64,000 nt of DNA from Reticulitermes speratus. Lineage: Eukaryota; Arthropoda; Insecta; Blattodea; Rhinotermitidae. The notes beneath the pieces were generated by a model. The model was not told the DNA's origin and made no database searches. It saw only the letters and a program-made list of their open reading frames with translations. The translations under genes were made by a program, and so were the position numbers. The stretch spans positions 19,594,635 to 19,658,634 of the forward strand of contig JAJKFL010000005.1 in the NCBI GenBank assembly GCA_021186555.1, read 5' to 3'. Every line of letters begins with the position of its first letter. The first letter of the stretch is position 1. This document shows positions 11,076 through 23,195 of this stretch, piece by piece.

Positions 11076-13110
11076 TTACTCATCCGTCATTGTATCGTGC
11101 GATGCTGCTAATAGTGTCATTAAGTAAATAGGCCTAAATCTTACGTCTTATTATTTCCAGTGGACTTTTTTCTTCTTGTTTTAAGAACTGAATGTTTTTA
11201 TTTATTTCTAATTTATTCCATGTGTTTTAGAATGTACTTGAACGGACGCTAAAAGTGAACTCACCACAAGTGCCCACAAACTCTCCTGTGGTGAATGGAC
11301 GAACCTATTTCTGAATCCCTGGGACACTATTAAAGAGGCTGAATAAGAACCGTTTCCGTCCAGCGGTTGTACCTAGAAATCGAAATTGTCACATTTACGT
11401 CTATCTGAATGCCACGTTTTGTGTCACGGTTGTTGTTTGTTTTGCCTTTCACTTAGAAATGCCGTCCTTATCTTGACATTCCACGTTGCATGGCACAGGA
11501 GATTGTATTTCGAATGTGGAGCTACTCCATTTCTATAGCTCTTCGTGTACCTGGCCGATTTTTAAAATACAAGCGGGGAACTGTCCAATAGGAGTAGTGA
11601 AACGATAAGGAATTCCGCAAACTGTATGTGGGTATTTACGCAAGATTTGCTGATATATTTCTAAGAAAGGGAAGCAGAACTAATTGCTATGAACACATAA
11701 TTTTAAACGAAATACATATAAATATTAGACCTGTGCCATGTGTTAATGTTTCCAGTTATGCTCATTATTTTATAACTTTCGGTTTCTTAATGAAAGTTAT
11801 AAGAGTACTTCGTGTGTGCATTTTGGAAATCACACTTTTACTTATTCCATACACCATTTTAAAGATAAGCATAATTGTGATCTTGTATCTACTGCAACGT
11901 CCGTTCGTCCGCATATTTGATCACCGAAACTCCTGAATGAATTATAATGTGATTTGGTACTTGAGATCTAGACTGAAATTTAGTTTTGGTTCTTTGCGTA
12001 CAATATAACCACCACTTTACATGAAGCTTAAATACAATTTTATAAAAGTTCTCAAAAACTTCTTATTTTAAAAATGTTTGATAAGGTGGAAATAAATAAA
12101 TGAACACCCAGGTCAATGACGTATGGAAACTCTCAGTAAAGGGATCTCGAATTTATGTTACTTTATAATATTACAGTTTTCTACCCCTGTTTCATAACTA
12201 CGTACCTTTATGGAGCAAGAAGATTCTGGAGAAGCTAATGGTTATTCGTACGGTAGAGGAACTGTTCTCCATTAAGTTAACCTTGATAATTCATTACCGC
12301 GTTTGCAATAGATTGCTCCTAATCCCTATCTTAGTTAGTGAGCCCAGTCCACCCACATCTTCACATCGTATTTCTTTTACGATTCTTTCTGTTATTATCT
12401 TCCCATCTACACTGGCGTCTGTAAATTCGTAACGTCCATTAGTATTTTCCAATTGAACTTTTTTGAACTAATCTCCCTCGTGCAAGTTGCATGCCCTTCC
12501 AACTTCAACCACCAGGATTTGATCACCTTAATAATGTTTTTATGAGCGCATTGCCACACAAGGGTTGGATCACTGGCGAATCTCAAGAACAGTGTACGTG
12601 ACGACATCAAAACAAAAACCACGAGGATATGTAAGAAGGTTAGTTGTTCTTGACAACGACCCGTCTGTAAGTGAGACGCTGTTGAGAGCCGAGCCACCCG
12701 TCCCACAGTTGAGACCTGGCAAGTGACTGTTGCCTCTTTAGACCTTCCAACAAACTTGTGAGAGGAAGAAGCTTTCCCATGATGATGATGAACTAGAAGA
12801 ACCGTTTCTGCTTCTTTTGAAGTACAAGATGCTGTCTTCTGTTTTCAGCAAATCAGCTCCTTAAAATCTAAGTGGAACAAGTATGTTACGGAGGAAAATC
12901 AGTTAGTAAAAGTATATATATTTCGCTTAGGAAAGTATATATTATGTCTACGTAATTGCACACATCTTTTTCATGGTAATGAAACATGGTCTCGCTCACT
13001 GAGATTATGTATTTTCCTTCACCTCATGCAACTCTTAACAGTGAAAATGTGTTAATATTAATTTTTTCAAACCACACACATTTCGACTTCACTTGAATTT
13101 ATCTTCGGGT
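11076..13110. other. No gene seen
   Basis: The segment 11895-12060 has an ACGTCCGTTCGTCCGC run and a CTTTACATGAAGCTTA block, similar in order to the dispersed family at 23966. Otherwise featureless AT-rich sequence. Confidence 0.4.
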
Positions 13111-13116
13111 ATTATA

Positions 13117-13149
<33 letters not shown>

Positions 13150-13150
13150 T
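13111..13150. repeat. (TA)n microsatellite
   Basis: About 40 bp of alternating TA with one TGTG interruption. Confidence 0.95.
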
Positions 13151-14427
13151 CTTCCACCTAGCACTTGATCCTTAGGATTACTGAATTAAGGGGTACGAGG
13201 TGGTAGATGGAGAATGCTTTTTGAGAAGAAAAAATCCTTACAAAATTTTGGTTTGACAGCCTGAAAGGATGATATCAATGGCAATATCTAGGAATTGGCA
13301 AGATATTAAAAGTAATATGTGTTTTATATAAACAGTGTGCTATGAAACCTTGGATGAATTAAACTGATTGAGGATAGGGTCTGAAGGTGTTTTTTGTGGA
13401 CACGGTTGTAAATATACCAGTTACATTCAAGGATAGGATTTCTTGATTATCTTAGAAAGCTGCAGCTTTTAAGTTACTTACGAAAGTGAACTTAAAATAA
13501 ATCAGTCAATTTACACAGGCTTACATAATTTGAGTTTTACACATCATATACTCGTATTAACCACTGAAAATTACAGTAGAGATTTTTGGGATGGGAAAAA
13601 AGTTACTGCTCGAAGCAATATATATTTTACTGGCACTGAAGACAAAGTCTGTCTGTGCTCGCATACAGCGTTCTCTTTGAGCGCAGTTTGTTTGTTTGCT
13701 GTTATAGGATTGCCCTTAGGACAGTACCCACCAACATTAATCTGTGTTGTGTGATACAGTATTTAAAGTGAATTATGATTTTACATTAATCGGCGTTACC
13801 TTGCAGATCCTTCGGCTACAGAGAAGAGCTTTATAGTACGCAAATATCAATAAAGTTTTAAAAAGGAGAAAAATACTACAAATGTAACATAACAGAGAAC
13901 AATAGTGATATTATTCAGCCACCGTTCCACAGACAGTGTAAGAATATGAGGTGAAGATGCTGTCTGTGTGTCTGTCTTTCTGTGTCACATTTCAGCTTTT
14001 CAGTTACTTAACCGATATTTGTGGCGTCTGTTTAGATGTTATACCATTAGAGGGCACTTGAATCTCGTAATTTTAAATTTCGTACCATCTGTAATAAAAG
14101 CGTTGAGTAGGTTAGAATTTGTGCTTTACGAGGAACAATATCACCACGTAATCTAGTGTCGTAAAGTGATACGTCGTATTAGATATTCTAGAAATACGTA
14201 ACCTTCATCGAGTCAAATTTTTTTTAGAATTTAAACAAACATGGGGCTGCTGCATGAATTAGTATTTGCCTTTTGGTGGAGGCATGTGATTATGGTGTGA
14301 AATATACTTAGAAATTTTGTGTAAACTTCTGGTTATTAGTCAACAAATAGGACCTCGACGAAAGTCTTGGTCTTTGATTCCGCCAAACATAACGAAGACA
14401 ATGTGTACTGAAGTAGCAAGTTGTTTA
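13151..14427. other. No gene seen
   Basis: AT-rich with several 60-75-codon chance ORFs. No recognised repeat. Confidence 0.4.
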
Positions 14428-14450
14428 TAGTAGTAGTAGTAGTAGTAGTT
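14428..14450. repeat. (TAG)n microsatellite, short
   Basis: Seven TAG units, about 175 bp before the larger array of the same motif. Confidence 0.95.
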
Positions 14451-14625
14451 CAATTTAAAATCAAAGTTAAAAAGAAAACAAATGTAAACAAATTTAGATA
14501 ATTAGAATGAATATATCAAAAGTCACACGAGTTGAAAAGAGAGGAGAAATTACAAGTGTAGCATTAAACATGGTCGATTAAATAGTTTTCACAATATATA
14601 AATTATTTTAGTGGTAATAGTAGTG

Positions 14626-14696
<71 letters not shown>
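14626..14696. repeat. (GTA)n microsatellite, about 23 units
   Basis: A pure 71-bp GTA array with imperfect GTA/GTG units just upstream. It creates long Val-only and Tyr-only frames on the two strands, which are not genes. Purity suggests it is still changing in length. Confidence 0.97.
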
Positions 14697-15364
14697 CGTT
14701 GTTATCTTGTATTATGGAATGAAAACTAGGAATAATACTAATTCTGTTCAAGTCCTGTTGATAAACATATTCAGTCAACACCCAAATGGCTCGTAACACA
14801 CAGCACAACTTATAATCACAAATACGGAAGGACAATGAAGAGGACAAACATGATACAAACACAAAAAAAGGATACTTAAATAATTTATTACATCTTACGA
14901 TATTAAACTTAAAATAATATAAATCTGACGAAGTGTTGTACTTTGCCTTCTGAAGGTATCAAAATCATTACAAACTGAATTTTTCGCAGTAGCTCACTTG
15001 GCGGAGGGACAATTTTTGGAGGAAGGAATGTCACGAAATAAAAAAAACTCTCGGAATTTCCAAGTGGGCCCTTGAAGACCTACATTATCCGTGTAATTCG
15101 GACACAATTTAGAACACCCGAAAACATTAACAACAAAAACTGCATGAAGAATGATATCTCCTCTCATGCAGAGTGCGTAATGTAAGAAGTTGAGGAACAC
15201 TGACATAAATATTGTCACTAGTGTCTGTGGAAATGCTCGATTATAACAAAGAGCTACAAACGTCGGCCAAATACCTTCAAGTTTTCAACATCAGTGGAGG
15301 TAATTAAATTCCACACTAAAGATGGCTACTCTAATTTAGATCTAACAGCTGAAAAATGTTAAAT
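14697..15364. other. No gene seen
   Basis: Nothing recognised on either strand up to the direct repeat that marks the next SINE. Confidence 0.4.
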
Positions 15365-15636
15365 CAATAAATTGCAGATTCCTGTGGCCGCGCGGACTCA
15401 GGAATAGCTCTGTAGCCTCTCGACTTTTGGTATCACGGGTTCGAATCTCGCTGAGTACATGGATGTTTGTTTCTTGTGTTTGTTGTGTGTTGTGGAGGTA
15501 GTGGCCTCTGCGACCAGCTGTTTATTCTTTCAGAGGAGTCCTACCGGGAATGTGTGTGTGTCTAATTGTGTGTAATCTAGAAACCTCAAAAACGAGGCGG
15601 CTTAGGCCCAACATGGGCTGTTGCGCCAATAAATTG
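15365..15636 (+). repeat. SINE family C copy with target duplication
   Basis: The tRNA-like head GTGGCCGCGCGGACTCAGGA starts near 15384, and the B box GGTTCGAATCTC lies near 15438. The body includes CAGAGGAGTCCTACCGGGA and CAAAAACGAGGCGG, shared with the minus-strand copies at 33492, 35251 and 35910. CAATAAATTG occurs at 15365-15374 and again at 15627-15636, an exact 10-bp direct repeat around the element, as expected after LINE-driven insertion. Confidence 0.88.
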
Positions 15637-16277
15637 TCATGAGCCTATAATTAAAAAGTACTATTGCGAATGAAACCCCAAAATTTAATGAGTTGAGAAA
15701 ATACATAATTAACATGAGAGTTAAAGTAATATTTAGAATCAATTAAAACTCCCAGGTCCTTAATACAATCACTACGAGTAATATAGAAATATACAAGTTT
15801 ACTTAAAGAAAACGGTGTTATTATTCCTTGAGAAGACAGTGGCTCAAATTTTACTAATATTAAGAGTCATAAAATTTGCAGTGCACCAACCTTGTGTGGA
15901 ATCTGTATCTGATTGTAATTGAGTGCAGTCATCGAATGAATTAACGACACGAAATTTTTTGTAGCATCGGCAAAGAGATGAAATTTGGAATGTGTTATAA
16001 CATTGCATATATCATCAATAAATATGTTAAAAAGCAGTCGCCCTAATATAGAGCCTTGACGAGCACCGGGAAAAAATCTAAAAGGCAGCGAAAGAAGTAT
16101 CAGAAAATTCGCTGGTTTTTTATTTCTGTCCGGTGTGTCTCACGGCTCTGTATTCGGGCCTCTGCGTAATATTTATTAATTGTACCTCCTCATTATTTGG
16201 TGCCCAATTAACCCTAGAGACAAGTGTAACTTTATGTTGGATTGAAAACACCAACACTGCGTCTCAGTGTAATGCAC
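15637..16277. other. No gene seen
   Basis: AT-rich. The ORF starting at 16133 enters the LINE fragment below, but its first 45 codons show no similarity I recognise. Confidence 0.4.
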
Positions 16278-16646
16278 CATTTAATGTGGTGCTGGTGAAG
16301 GTTGGAGAAGATCAGTTGGACCGATATGTGAGAAACGAAGAAGTATTACATAGAGTCAAGGAAGAGAGAAATATCGTACTTATAATAAAAAAGAGGAAGG
16401 CTGACTGGAGTGGTTACATCTTATGTAGGAACTGCCTTCTAAAACACGTCACTGAAGGAAACGTAGAAGGGATGAGAAGACGAGAAAGAAGACGTAAGAA
16501 GCTACTGAATGATCTTACGGAAAAAGAGCATACTTGAAATTGAAAGAGGAAGTACTAGATGGCACTCTGTGGCGAACTCGCTTTAGAAGAGGCTATGGAC
16601 CTGTCGAAAGACAGTCTAAGGGATGAATGAATGATTGAATGATAAG
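16278..16646 (+). pseudogene. LINE reverse-transcriptase 3' end, type 1, frameshifted
   Basis: This is the last part of a non-LTR retrotransposon polyprotein. Readable blocks in order are a diverged EKISWTD, VRNEEVLHRVKEERNI, KRKADWSGYILCRNCLLKHV, EGNVEG, RRERRRKKLLNDL and, after a frameshift near 16533, YLKLKEEVLDGTLWRTRFRRGYGPVERQS. These are the conserved tail motifs (KANWIGHILRRNCLLKH; RRGRRRKQLLDDLKEKRGYW) of LINE polyproteins common in arthropods. The plus-strand frame changes at least twice (near 16310 and 16533). A GAATGAATGATTGAATGA run at 16622-16640 is the expected simple-repeat LINE tail. The copy is 5' truncated and inactive. It resembles the relic at 51890. The clade cannot be assigned from the tail. 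Confidence 0.82.
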
Positions 16647-16935
16647 CAATCTCGGAGTTCGAAAGTTTGAAGTTTTATCTTTGTTAGTATAACGGGGTTA
16701 GAGTTCGTAATAGTGGAATGTAAGCATAGAAGTAGATCACTGAATTTTACAATTTTATGTAATCACGTTTGAGCCTATTACGGAACAAATTTAATTTCCT
16801 GTCAGAATATATATTTTCAAATGTTGTTTGTTTTCGTCAGTAAATATCTTCTCCACGCCGCACACTAGGTCCGAATTATTAAGCCAACTAACAAACTGTA
16901 CGGAGCATCGTCCTTCCTGAGAATCTAACAGTTCC

Positions 16936-17265
16936 GCAATTAATTAAGAAGTTTTCCATTTTTTTTAATCCGAATGTTCATTACCGTCTTCAAAAGAGGC
17001 CGTCGCTTGTCCTTATTCCCAGCCAGATGAATCCAATGAGCGTAAACCCAGCACATTTCGTTAAGATTAGTTTTAATATTTTCCTCCCATATACATGTCG
17101 GAATTCCAAATGCATCCTTTCTTTCAGCATTTCCCATCAAAACCCTGGATGCAATTCTCTTCTCTCCCATACGTGCCACATGCCCGCCCATGTGATCCTC
17201 TTTTGTTTGATTACTCTCATAACGTTCGGTGAAGATTATAAGTTATGCATTTTTCTCAATTCTCC
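16936..17265 (-). pseudogene. LINE reverse-transcriptase 3' end, type 2
   Basis: Minus strand, read downward from about 17265: GELRKMHNL, a stop, SSPNVMRVIKQKRITWAG, then a frameshift near 17193, HVARMGEKRIASRVLMGNAE, a WEENIKTNLNEM block and WIHLAGNKDKRRPLLKTVMN. These match the closing motifs of another LINE type (RMRWAGHVARMGE; GRPRRRWEDNIKMDL; WI.LAQDRD.WRALVNTVMNLR). The related copies at 44150 and 63070 keep the WEDNIKM block. The ending TCTCAGGAAGGACGATGCTCC near 16900-16925 (minus sense) parallels TCTCAAGAAGGACTCCACTCC at 44392. Its tail faces the tail of the type 1 fragment about 290 bp away. Confidence 0.82.
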
Positions 17266-18701
17266 TACTACTTCAACCCTCTTTGGCACACATATTTCAA
17301 TTTTCCATGTTTTAATTCGGACAAAGATTGCATCCAATTGCGAGTCGCTGTGTAATATTTCAAAACATGCTGATCTTTAAGGTGAGTAGTTGTTATCCCC
17401 TCGTCCAACCCGAAACCGCAGGATCAATCCATATTAGCACGTCGCAGCTTCTTATTCAATATATTATCAGATTTCCTGTATATCTGGAGGCTGTCTTCTC
17501 CATCTGCAACCTGAAGACGCTGCATGCAGTGTTGACGACGACGGCTAAAGCTTCCTAAATGTCGCCACCTTCCGGACTGAAGTGTCACTGGCCACAGTTC
17601 TACATCTGAGCCCTGCATACAAATATAACCATTTCAAGGGATATAAATGATACAGTATCTTTCGAAGCTGCTTTAATTTATTAGAGAAACGAGGTATTTC
17701 TTCATAGACTGTACGGAATATACACTTAAACTGTGCCATTGGAATTAGGTAAATATATATGACCACACGCAGGCCGATGGCAATGTAGTCATCAAGGCAG
17801 AAGAATGCTTCATCTGTCGCTGTCTGGATGTGCGCCTGACTGATCACCTCGCTGGAAGGCTAGCTTACACCAGAATTTCCGGACGTGCATAAAGACTACC
17901 GGGCCTGTAATAGACGCGCTTTACTGCGTAATGACTGCCTCACTGTTAATAAACAGGTCAACTGTGTTCATCGCCCTGCTTTCCCCGGCTTCGCTGCCAA
18001 ATTTATCTTTCATTTGTGCTCTGAGTTCCATAATATGTCGGAATGATTTAGTGTGGCCCTGCATGTCTCTGACGTAGACTGAGATATAGGTTTATACATA
18101 TACTGAAGGTGTTTGAAAACAAATTTTTTGAAACGTTATACGCATCTGGGAATCTTAAAAAAATCACACAGTGTGTCTTTATAATTTGAATGTAATAGCC
18201 TTATAATACTATTCCAAGTCCAATGTAACCGTAATTGGTCTTTCAGTCTTCTGCTTGCCTTTGTCGTTTTTTCTGCATTGTAAAACATGCTGATAAAATG
18301 TACAGCAAATCTGTTTTCTTACGTTTTCGGGAAATTGTTAAATCCCTTCAGTTTGCAGTTAGCGTTTCTGCTTTTGACGTGACATATGACGTGACCCCTT
18401 GAATTCTTATTGTGGTCAGTTCTTCTACAGCATAATATAGCATTCACGAACGCCATTCAGCCCCGTCCATGCATCTGCCTTGTATAAATATTTAGAATTT
18501 TTCATTGTGATCGATGTAATGTGGTACACGCAGTACCTTGCACACATTTTAAACATTCTTCTACCTTGTCTTCTCGCAGACCATTCTCCATTCTTCTAAT
18601 TTTGCAGGGTGTATATCAGGTTGCTAAACTGTACATTAAAACCTTTAAAACAGATACGAATCTATGTTATATGAAACATTATTAACTTTTAAGGAACAGA
18701 G
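17266..18701. other. No gene seen
   Basis: AT-rich. ORFs of 64-100 codons overlap on opposite strands at 17328-17850 and match nothing I know. Confidence 0.4.
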
Positions 18702-18969
18702 ATATGTGTGTGTACGGGGGCACGCCGTGGCGCAGTTGGTTGAGGAACTGCGCTACAAGCCGCACTGTGGCCTTGGGGTGAGACTCAGCCTCTAACAGAA
18801 ATGAGTACCAGGAATATTTCCTGCAGGGTAAAGGCGGCCGGTGCGTAAGGCTGACAACCTTACCACGTTCAGGTGCCGATTGTCTGGAAATCTGGGAGCC
18901 TCAACCTCCTGGAACCCTCAGGGCCTGTCCAGGCCTGTACAGGGATTGCTTTACCTATATGTGTATATA
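18702..18969 (+). repeat. SINE family D copy, near full length
   Basis: The tRNA-like head GCCGTGGCGCAGTTGGTTGA is at 18724, the degenerate B-box region GGGGTGAGACTCAGCC at 18775, then AGAAATGAGTACCAGG, GGTAAAGGCGGCCGG, TGCCGATTGTCTGGAAATC and GGCCTGTCCAGGCCTGTACA, ending in TTTACC. Flanks 18702-18714 (ATATGTGTGTGTA) and 18957-18969 (ATATGTGTATATA) are an imperfect 13-bp direct repeat, probably the target duplication. Fragments of the same family lie at 4512 and 45868. Confidence 0.85.
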
Positions 18970-20380
18970 TCACTTCCTTTAATATTAAAGACGCTGCAAT
19001 TTCCTCACACTGTGTATTTGTTCCGTATGATTCTAGCAAGATACAGTGATTACTTGCCTGTATGCTTCCGTATATAAAGCATTAAGCAGTATGTCTTTGT
19101 AACGAGATGCAATTCTTTATCTGTGAGTTACGACAATTAAGTTTTAAATACTATTCAAGTAACATTCAGGCTTCAGTTGGTTAAATACTGACTCACTCAG
19201 CTGTTTTATCTTGTGATAATATTTTGGCTGTTATTTGTAACTTTTCTTTGCATGACACCTTTGTTTCTCTAATTAATTTTCATACATAACACGTCTTTGC
19301 TTTCTTATTCAGAGTGTGTGCACAGTATCTTTGCATAAGTAAATATTAGTTATAAATAGAAGGAATTTATCCACAACATGTATTATAAACTAGCTATCTA
19401 GCTAGCTGAGATTTTAAAGCTTATTTTGGAAACTTTATGTTAATTCATTTATGAATATCTGAATTAGACAAAATTAGATAACATACCAGTAAGTTGAAAT
19501 TCGACGAAATACAATAATGCAAGATATACCGACGTCAGATCATGTACGTCACGAGCCAGTATATTGTTCACGACCCTTTGTTCCCCTTTTATACTCGCTT
19601 TTCCGTGATACTCTTCTATAGAACTTCGTCGTGTCTCAGGCTTTCTTTTTCCATCCATTGGTCGTAGTTGAGTGTCGCAGTTCTTGTCAAAGCCAGAAGA
19701 AAGGATAACACGAAACAGAAATATGACGGTTGTGAGTGTCTCTGAGTTGTTACCGCAGCCGGTATCAATACGGGACGATTTTTCTTTCTCTTGGGGCTGG
19801 AGTGTCGATACTGGGAAATAAAATCTTAACAAATTCTTTCACTTATAAGAAACTCGTTCAATACTTCCACTCTGTGCTTTGTTTTTCTGCTTCCTTTGGC
19901 TATCTATTTTTGGAGAGTTAAAAGAGCTGTCACGATCAGCTTCCACCTCCCACTCTCATGAGAGGATGATATAAGAACTAGACTGAAGTCCTGGCAGTAC
20001 ATAAGCCGCACTGTTGCTCACAGCACTGCTTGCGCAAGTGTTGCTAACGAAAATTTAATTCCTCGTTATTTCCTCTCTAACGTCAACAGATATTCTTTCT
20101 TACACTCTCACAGGCGGTCTCATATTGGCTGAAGTGAGCTATGGCTTAGAGACTGAGAAATGAATAACAAAAAGGTAATATTTTAGTATTATTACACATA
20201 TTTTCCAATTATATTTTGCAACTTTGCTACCTTCTTCAGTAAATAAATTATTGCCGCAAACATCATATTAAAATACTGCACTTTTCTCTTCTAATTTGTT
20301 GTAGAGTTGCAATGTATACAATTTGACATTATAGCATTCTAGATTCTAACATTATGTAATCTTGTAGCAACTTACCGACA
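18970..20380. other. No gene seen; 122-codon minus ORF not recognised
   Basis: The longest frame (19832-19464, minus) has no motif I recognise and low-complexity neighbours. I treat it as chance but cannot exclude a small unknown protein. A hairpin motif of the recurring type lies at 20381-20411. Confidence 0.35.
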
Positions 20381-20500
20381 GTTCGTAGGAAGGTATTACC
20401 TCCATCTTCAGGGTAGTTTTTGAAAGTGGAGGCGGCAGCAGCTTTCTCCGAAATGTTTGGGTTCATGTACAAGGCTACAGGCTGTCACAACCAAGAATCA

Positions 20501-20690
20501 TATACCATGGCTCAGGCCGTTAGTCGCCGGGCTCTTTTTGAAGAGAGCCGGGTTTGATTTTCTTTCAGCCCTTTTGAAATATGTGGTAGTAAACCTTGCA
20601 ATGTTACAGGTTTCTATCCTAGTACTTCGGTTCTTCCCCGTCGGTATTATTCCACTAATGCTTCATACGCATCTTCATTCTTCTGCCAAC
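20501..20690 (+). repeat. SINE family B copy, diverged
   Basis: CCATGGCTCAGGCCGTTAGTCGCCGG opens it, with GCCGGGTTTGATTTTC in the B-box position, then TACTTCGGTTCTTCCCCGTC and CATCTTCATTCTTCTGCC. It has the same order as the copy at 46535, but the middle is poorly preserved. Confidence 0.7.
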
Positions 20691-20722
20691 GACGCGTGTA
20701 TGGTGTAAGAGACTCTACTCTC

Positions 20723-20810
20723 TCTCACACTTCACAAGTTCCTGCTTTCGCCATGCTGTTGTTACCGATTCTGGGAAGTTGAAAATACATGATTGTTGTC
20801 GTCTCCGATG
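20723..20810. repeat. Dispersed repeat, pair member with 37661-37742
   Basis: CACAAGTTCCTGCTTTCGCCATG.TG and GTCGTCTCCGATG align in the same order with CACAAGTTCGCGCCTCCACCATG and GTGTCCTCCAGTG at 37675-37742. Type unknown. Confidence 0.45.
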
Positions 20811-21809
20811 TTATAAGATCGATTTCAGATTTCAGCAAAATCCGTGCAGTGATTTTCAAATGACAGCATATGAACAGAGAGAGAGAGACACGCATGATTA
20901 TTTTTGTACTACTTTTAGGCGCATGAAAAGGTAATGACAGACACCAGTACTAAAAATGTTAATTACCTCCTTGACAAAATCTATGTGTGAAGATGTGTCG
21001 TGTGACGCGTTAGTTTTTAACCTGAACGTAGAGATCAATATTAACATGGAAACCGTCCAAACTAGGCGCGTTGTCAGCGCCGTTTTGTTCATAATCCTTT
21101 AATTTTCTACAACGGCGTGTCTCTGGAAATAACGTAACTCCTACGAAATAGGTTTTAGTGAAGTATGCATTGTAAATGGCGTAATACTTTGTTTTAACAG
21201 TTAAATATTGTAAATCCGGCTGCCCGATGACTTATAAAGCCATCTAGTCTGACGAGCGATTTTCAGAACTGGAGTGCCTAACAACAATGCCTGACTACAA
21301 TGCCTAACCGCACAATCTGCCAGAGTTTTCAAATGTCTCTTTTGATAAGAACGTGCATTTAGTCAAAGTAGTAAAATTCGAAGGTGGTTGAACCTTAATT
21401 GTTTTGCAAATTATACAGTTCTGCTTTGCAATGAGACTTTGAAACTCTAGCCATCGTGTGCCCTGATATTGGAGGCCGCAGGATCCTATAAAAGTTTGAT
21501 AGAATCCTAACAAAAGATGTTGTGTAGGCTTCCTAAAATTAGTCCGTATATTGCATCTGTGGTTACAAATGTATAGAAATAATGAAGACTTTACGTGAAT
21601 GGGTACGACTATTTCTGTAAACATCTCGAGCATAAATCCCTAAATACTTATCGAAGCGGAACTTTTCGAAAGAAGTTGTACATAAATCCAAAGATATTTT
21701 GGGCCCAGTAACCTTTTGCAATAAGTCTTTGGGCTTTGGGAATTATTCACAACAGAGGAGCGAACGGCTGTGAACTGTTACGCTGCCTCTATATTTATGA
21801 ACTCTTGTT
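20811..21809. other. No gene seen
   Basis: Includes a 109-codon minus frame (21633-21304) without recognisable motif. Nothing else supported. Confidence 0.4.
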
Positions 21810-22575
21810 TACGGGGTGTATCTAAAATACTTAAACAAAGTTCAAGAGTGAGCCATCCATATAAAAACAGAGATAAAAGATCATATAAACATGTGTCCGG
21901 AAATGAGAGGTTTTTGAGTTATTTGCAAGATTATATTCAGCAATAAATACCTTAACTACGTAATATTTTACTTACAACTGACATAATACAGTCACATTAC
22001 ACGTCCCCAGTTTAATAACTGTTGAGTTTTTATAGTTCATCATTTCACAATTTATAAAAGAAAAATGTTCAAAGTATCCTCCACCTGAATCACTGCACGC
22101 ATGGGCAATTCTGATCGTGGACTGTCGCACACTTTCGAAGGTCCCGGGGCTGTTCGAAATGGTTCGACAGGCATTAAAATTGCTTTGGTGAAATGTCTCT
22201 TTATTTTGACTTGGAGCTGAATATGCAAAGTTTTTGAAATGTCCTCTCAGATAAAAATCTGAAGGACTGAGTTCAACACGTCGTTGTAGTATACATGGAA
22301 AACTAAGTGTTCGTGCACATGTATTGATATAAACGTTTTTCCTTGTTTTGAAATGGGGAGCTCACTCATGAACTTTGTCCAAGCATTTTAGATGCTTTCT
22401 GTGTAATAATCCACAGACGCCTTGCGAAGAATACGAATTCTACCGACATTTCTTGTTTCCAATAACCCATAAACCGTCCTCCGACCTGAATATATCCAAT
22501 ATGTCTACGTTTATGTAAATATGTATTACCTTGGAGTATGCAATTTAACTGGCTATTACAGATAGGGTTGCCCAC
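21810..22575 (-). pseudogene. mariner/Tc-like transposase, decayed C-terminal part with one terminal repeat
   Basis: On the minus strand, 22277-22060 reads ELSPSDFYLRGHFKNFAY, then TISNSPGTFESVRQSTIRIA and HACSDSGGGYFEHFSF. This is the C-terminal third of a DDE/D transposase of the mariner/Tc group: the D.SP.DF.LWGH.K..VY block holding the third catalytic acidic residue, then the F..VRQS...R...C....GG.FEH ending. The frame at 22575-22366 has QGNTYLH..RHIGYIQ..GRFMGY, which may be a decayed QQDGA..H...VR.YL....R.IG region, but it is separated from the conserved block by a shift near 22300. At 21810 TACGGGGTGTATC has the look of the TACAGGGTGT terminal repeats of such elements. The reverse partner TACGCCCTGTA ends at 23028, which would give an element of about 1.22 kb bounded by TA. 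Coding frame broken, so inactive. Confidence 0.65.
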
Positions 22576-23028
22576 TGTCGGCCAACATCGATTTAATCAG
22601 ATGTTACTATGTGTTTTTGATAAATATAAATGAAGTTTTATACCGGAAGTTAGTAGAATGTTTAAAAGGACTTTCAGAATATGACGTATTGTCCTTCAAG
22701 CATGCTGCTCAAGGTGCGTCGTTCAGTCAGTCACGTTTTTCCCTTCTTCTAGTGCTGGCCTTGATATTGTGGGGAGGAATAATTGAAGGTCCATAGAACA
22801 GGGTAAGCTGTTTTTATTATTATGTGTTTATTCGATTTTATTTTTTCAATATATTAGCAACGTGTGTAAAAACTAATTACGTAGGCAACAGTCTGCTGTG
22901 GCCAGAATTCTTTTTATTGGGAGTGTTATATATTAGAACGGAAATTACACGTACGTTTGGTGGTATATATATGACGAAGACTTAAAGTACGTTATGTTTA
23001 TCACTGTGTTTGCCTTGTACGCCCTGTA
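22576..23028 (-). mobile_element. Possible 5' part of the decayed mariner-like element
   Basis: If GTACGCCCTGTA at 23017-23028 is the other terminal repeat, this stretch held the N-terminal coding half. I could not recover a helix-turn-helix. A minus-strand LFYGPS at about 22780 may echo the VYGPFFF block of the family. Assignment rests mainly on the terminal repeat. Confidence 0.35.
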
Positions 23029-23195
23029 TACTGAAAAGTAAGTTAAATTAGTATTGAGAGTTAATACAAAATTCGTTATTATGTTTTACGACACGCTGTA
23101 TTGAAGATGAAGGCACTATGATCGTTAGAAATATAAGCAACTCTATACCAGTCGATAAGGCGTAATAATATATCAGGAGACATCAGGCTTTTGAG

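Noticed and set aside
14608-14862. Poly-Tyr and poly-Val ORFs
   Set aside because: Translations of the GTA microsatellite on the two strands.
19464-19832. 122-codon minus ORF as a gene
   Set aside because: No motif, no codon signature, no upstream or downstream signals; a chance frame of this length is plausible in 64 kb.
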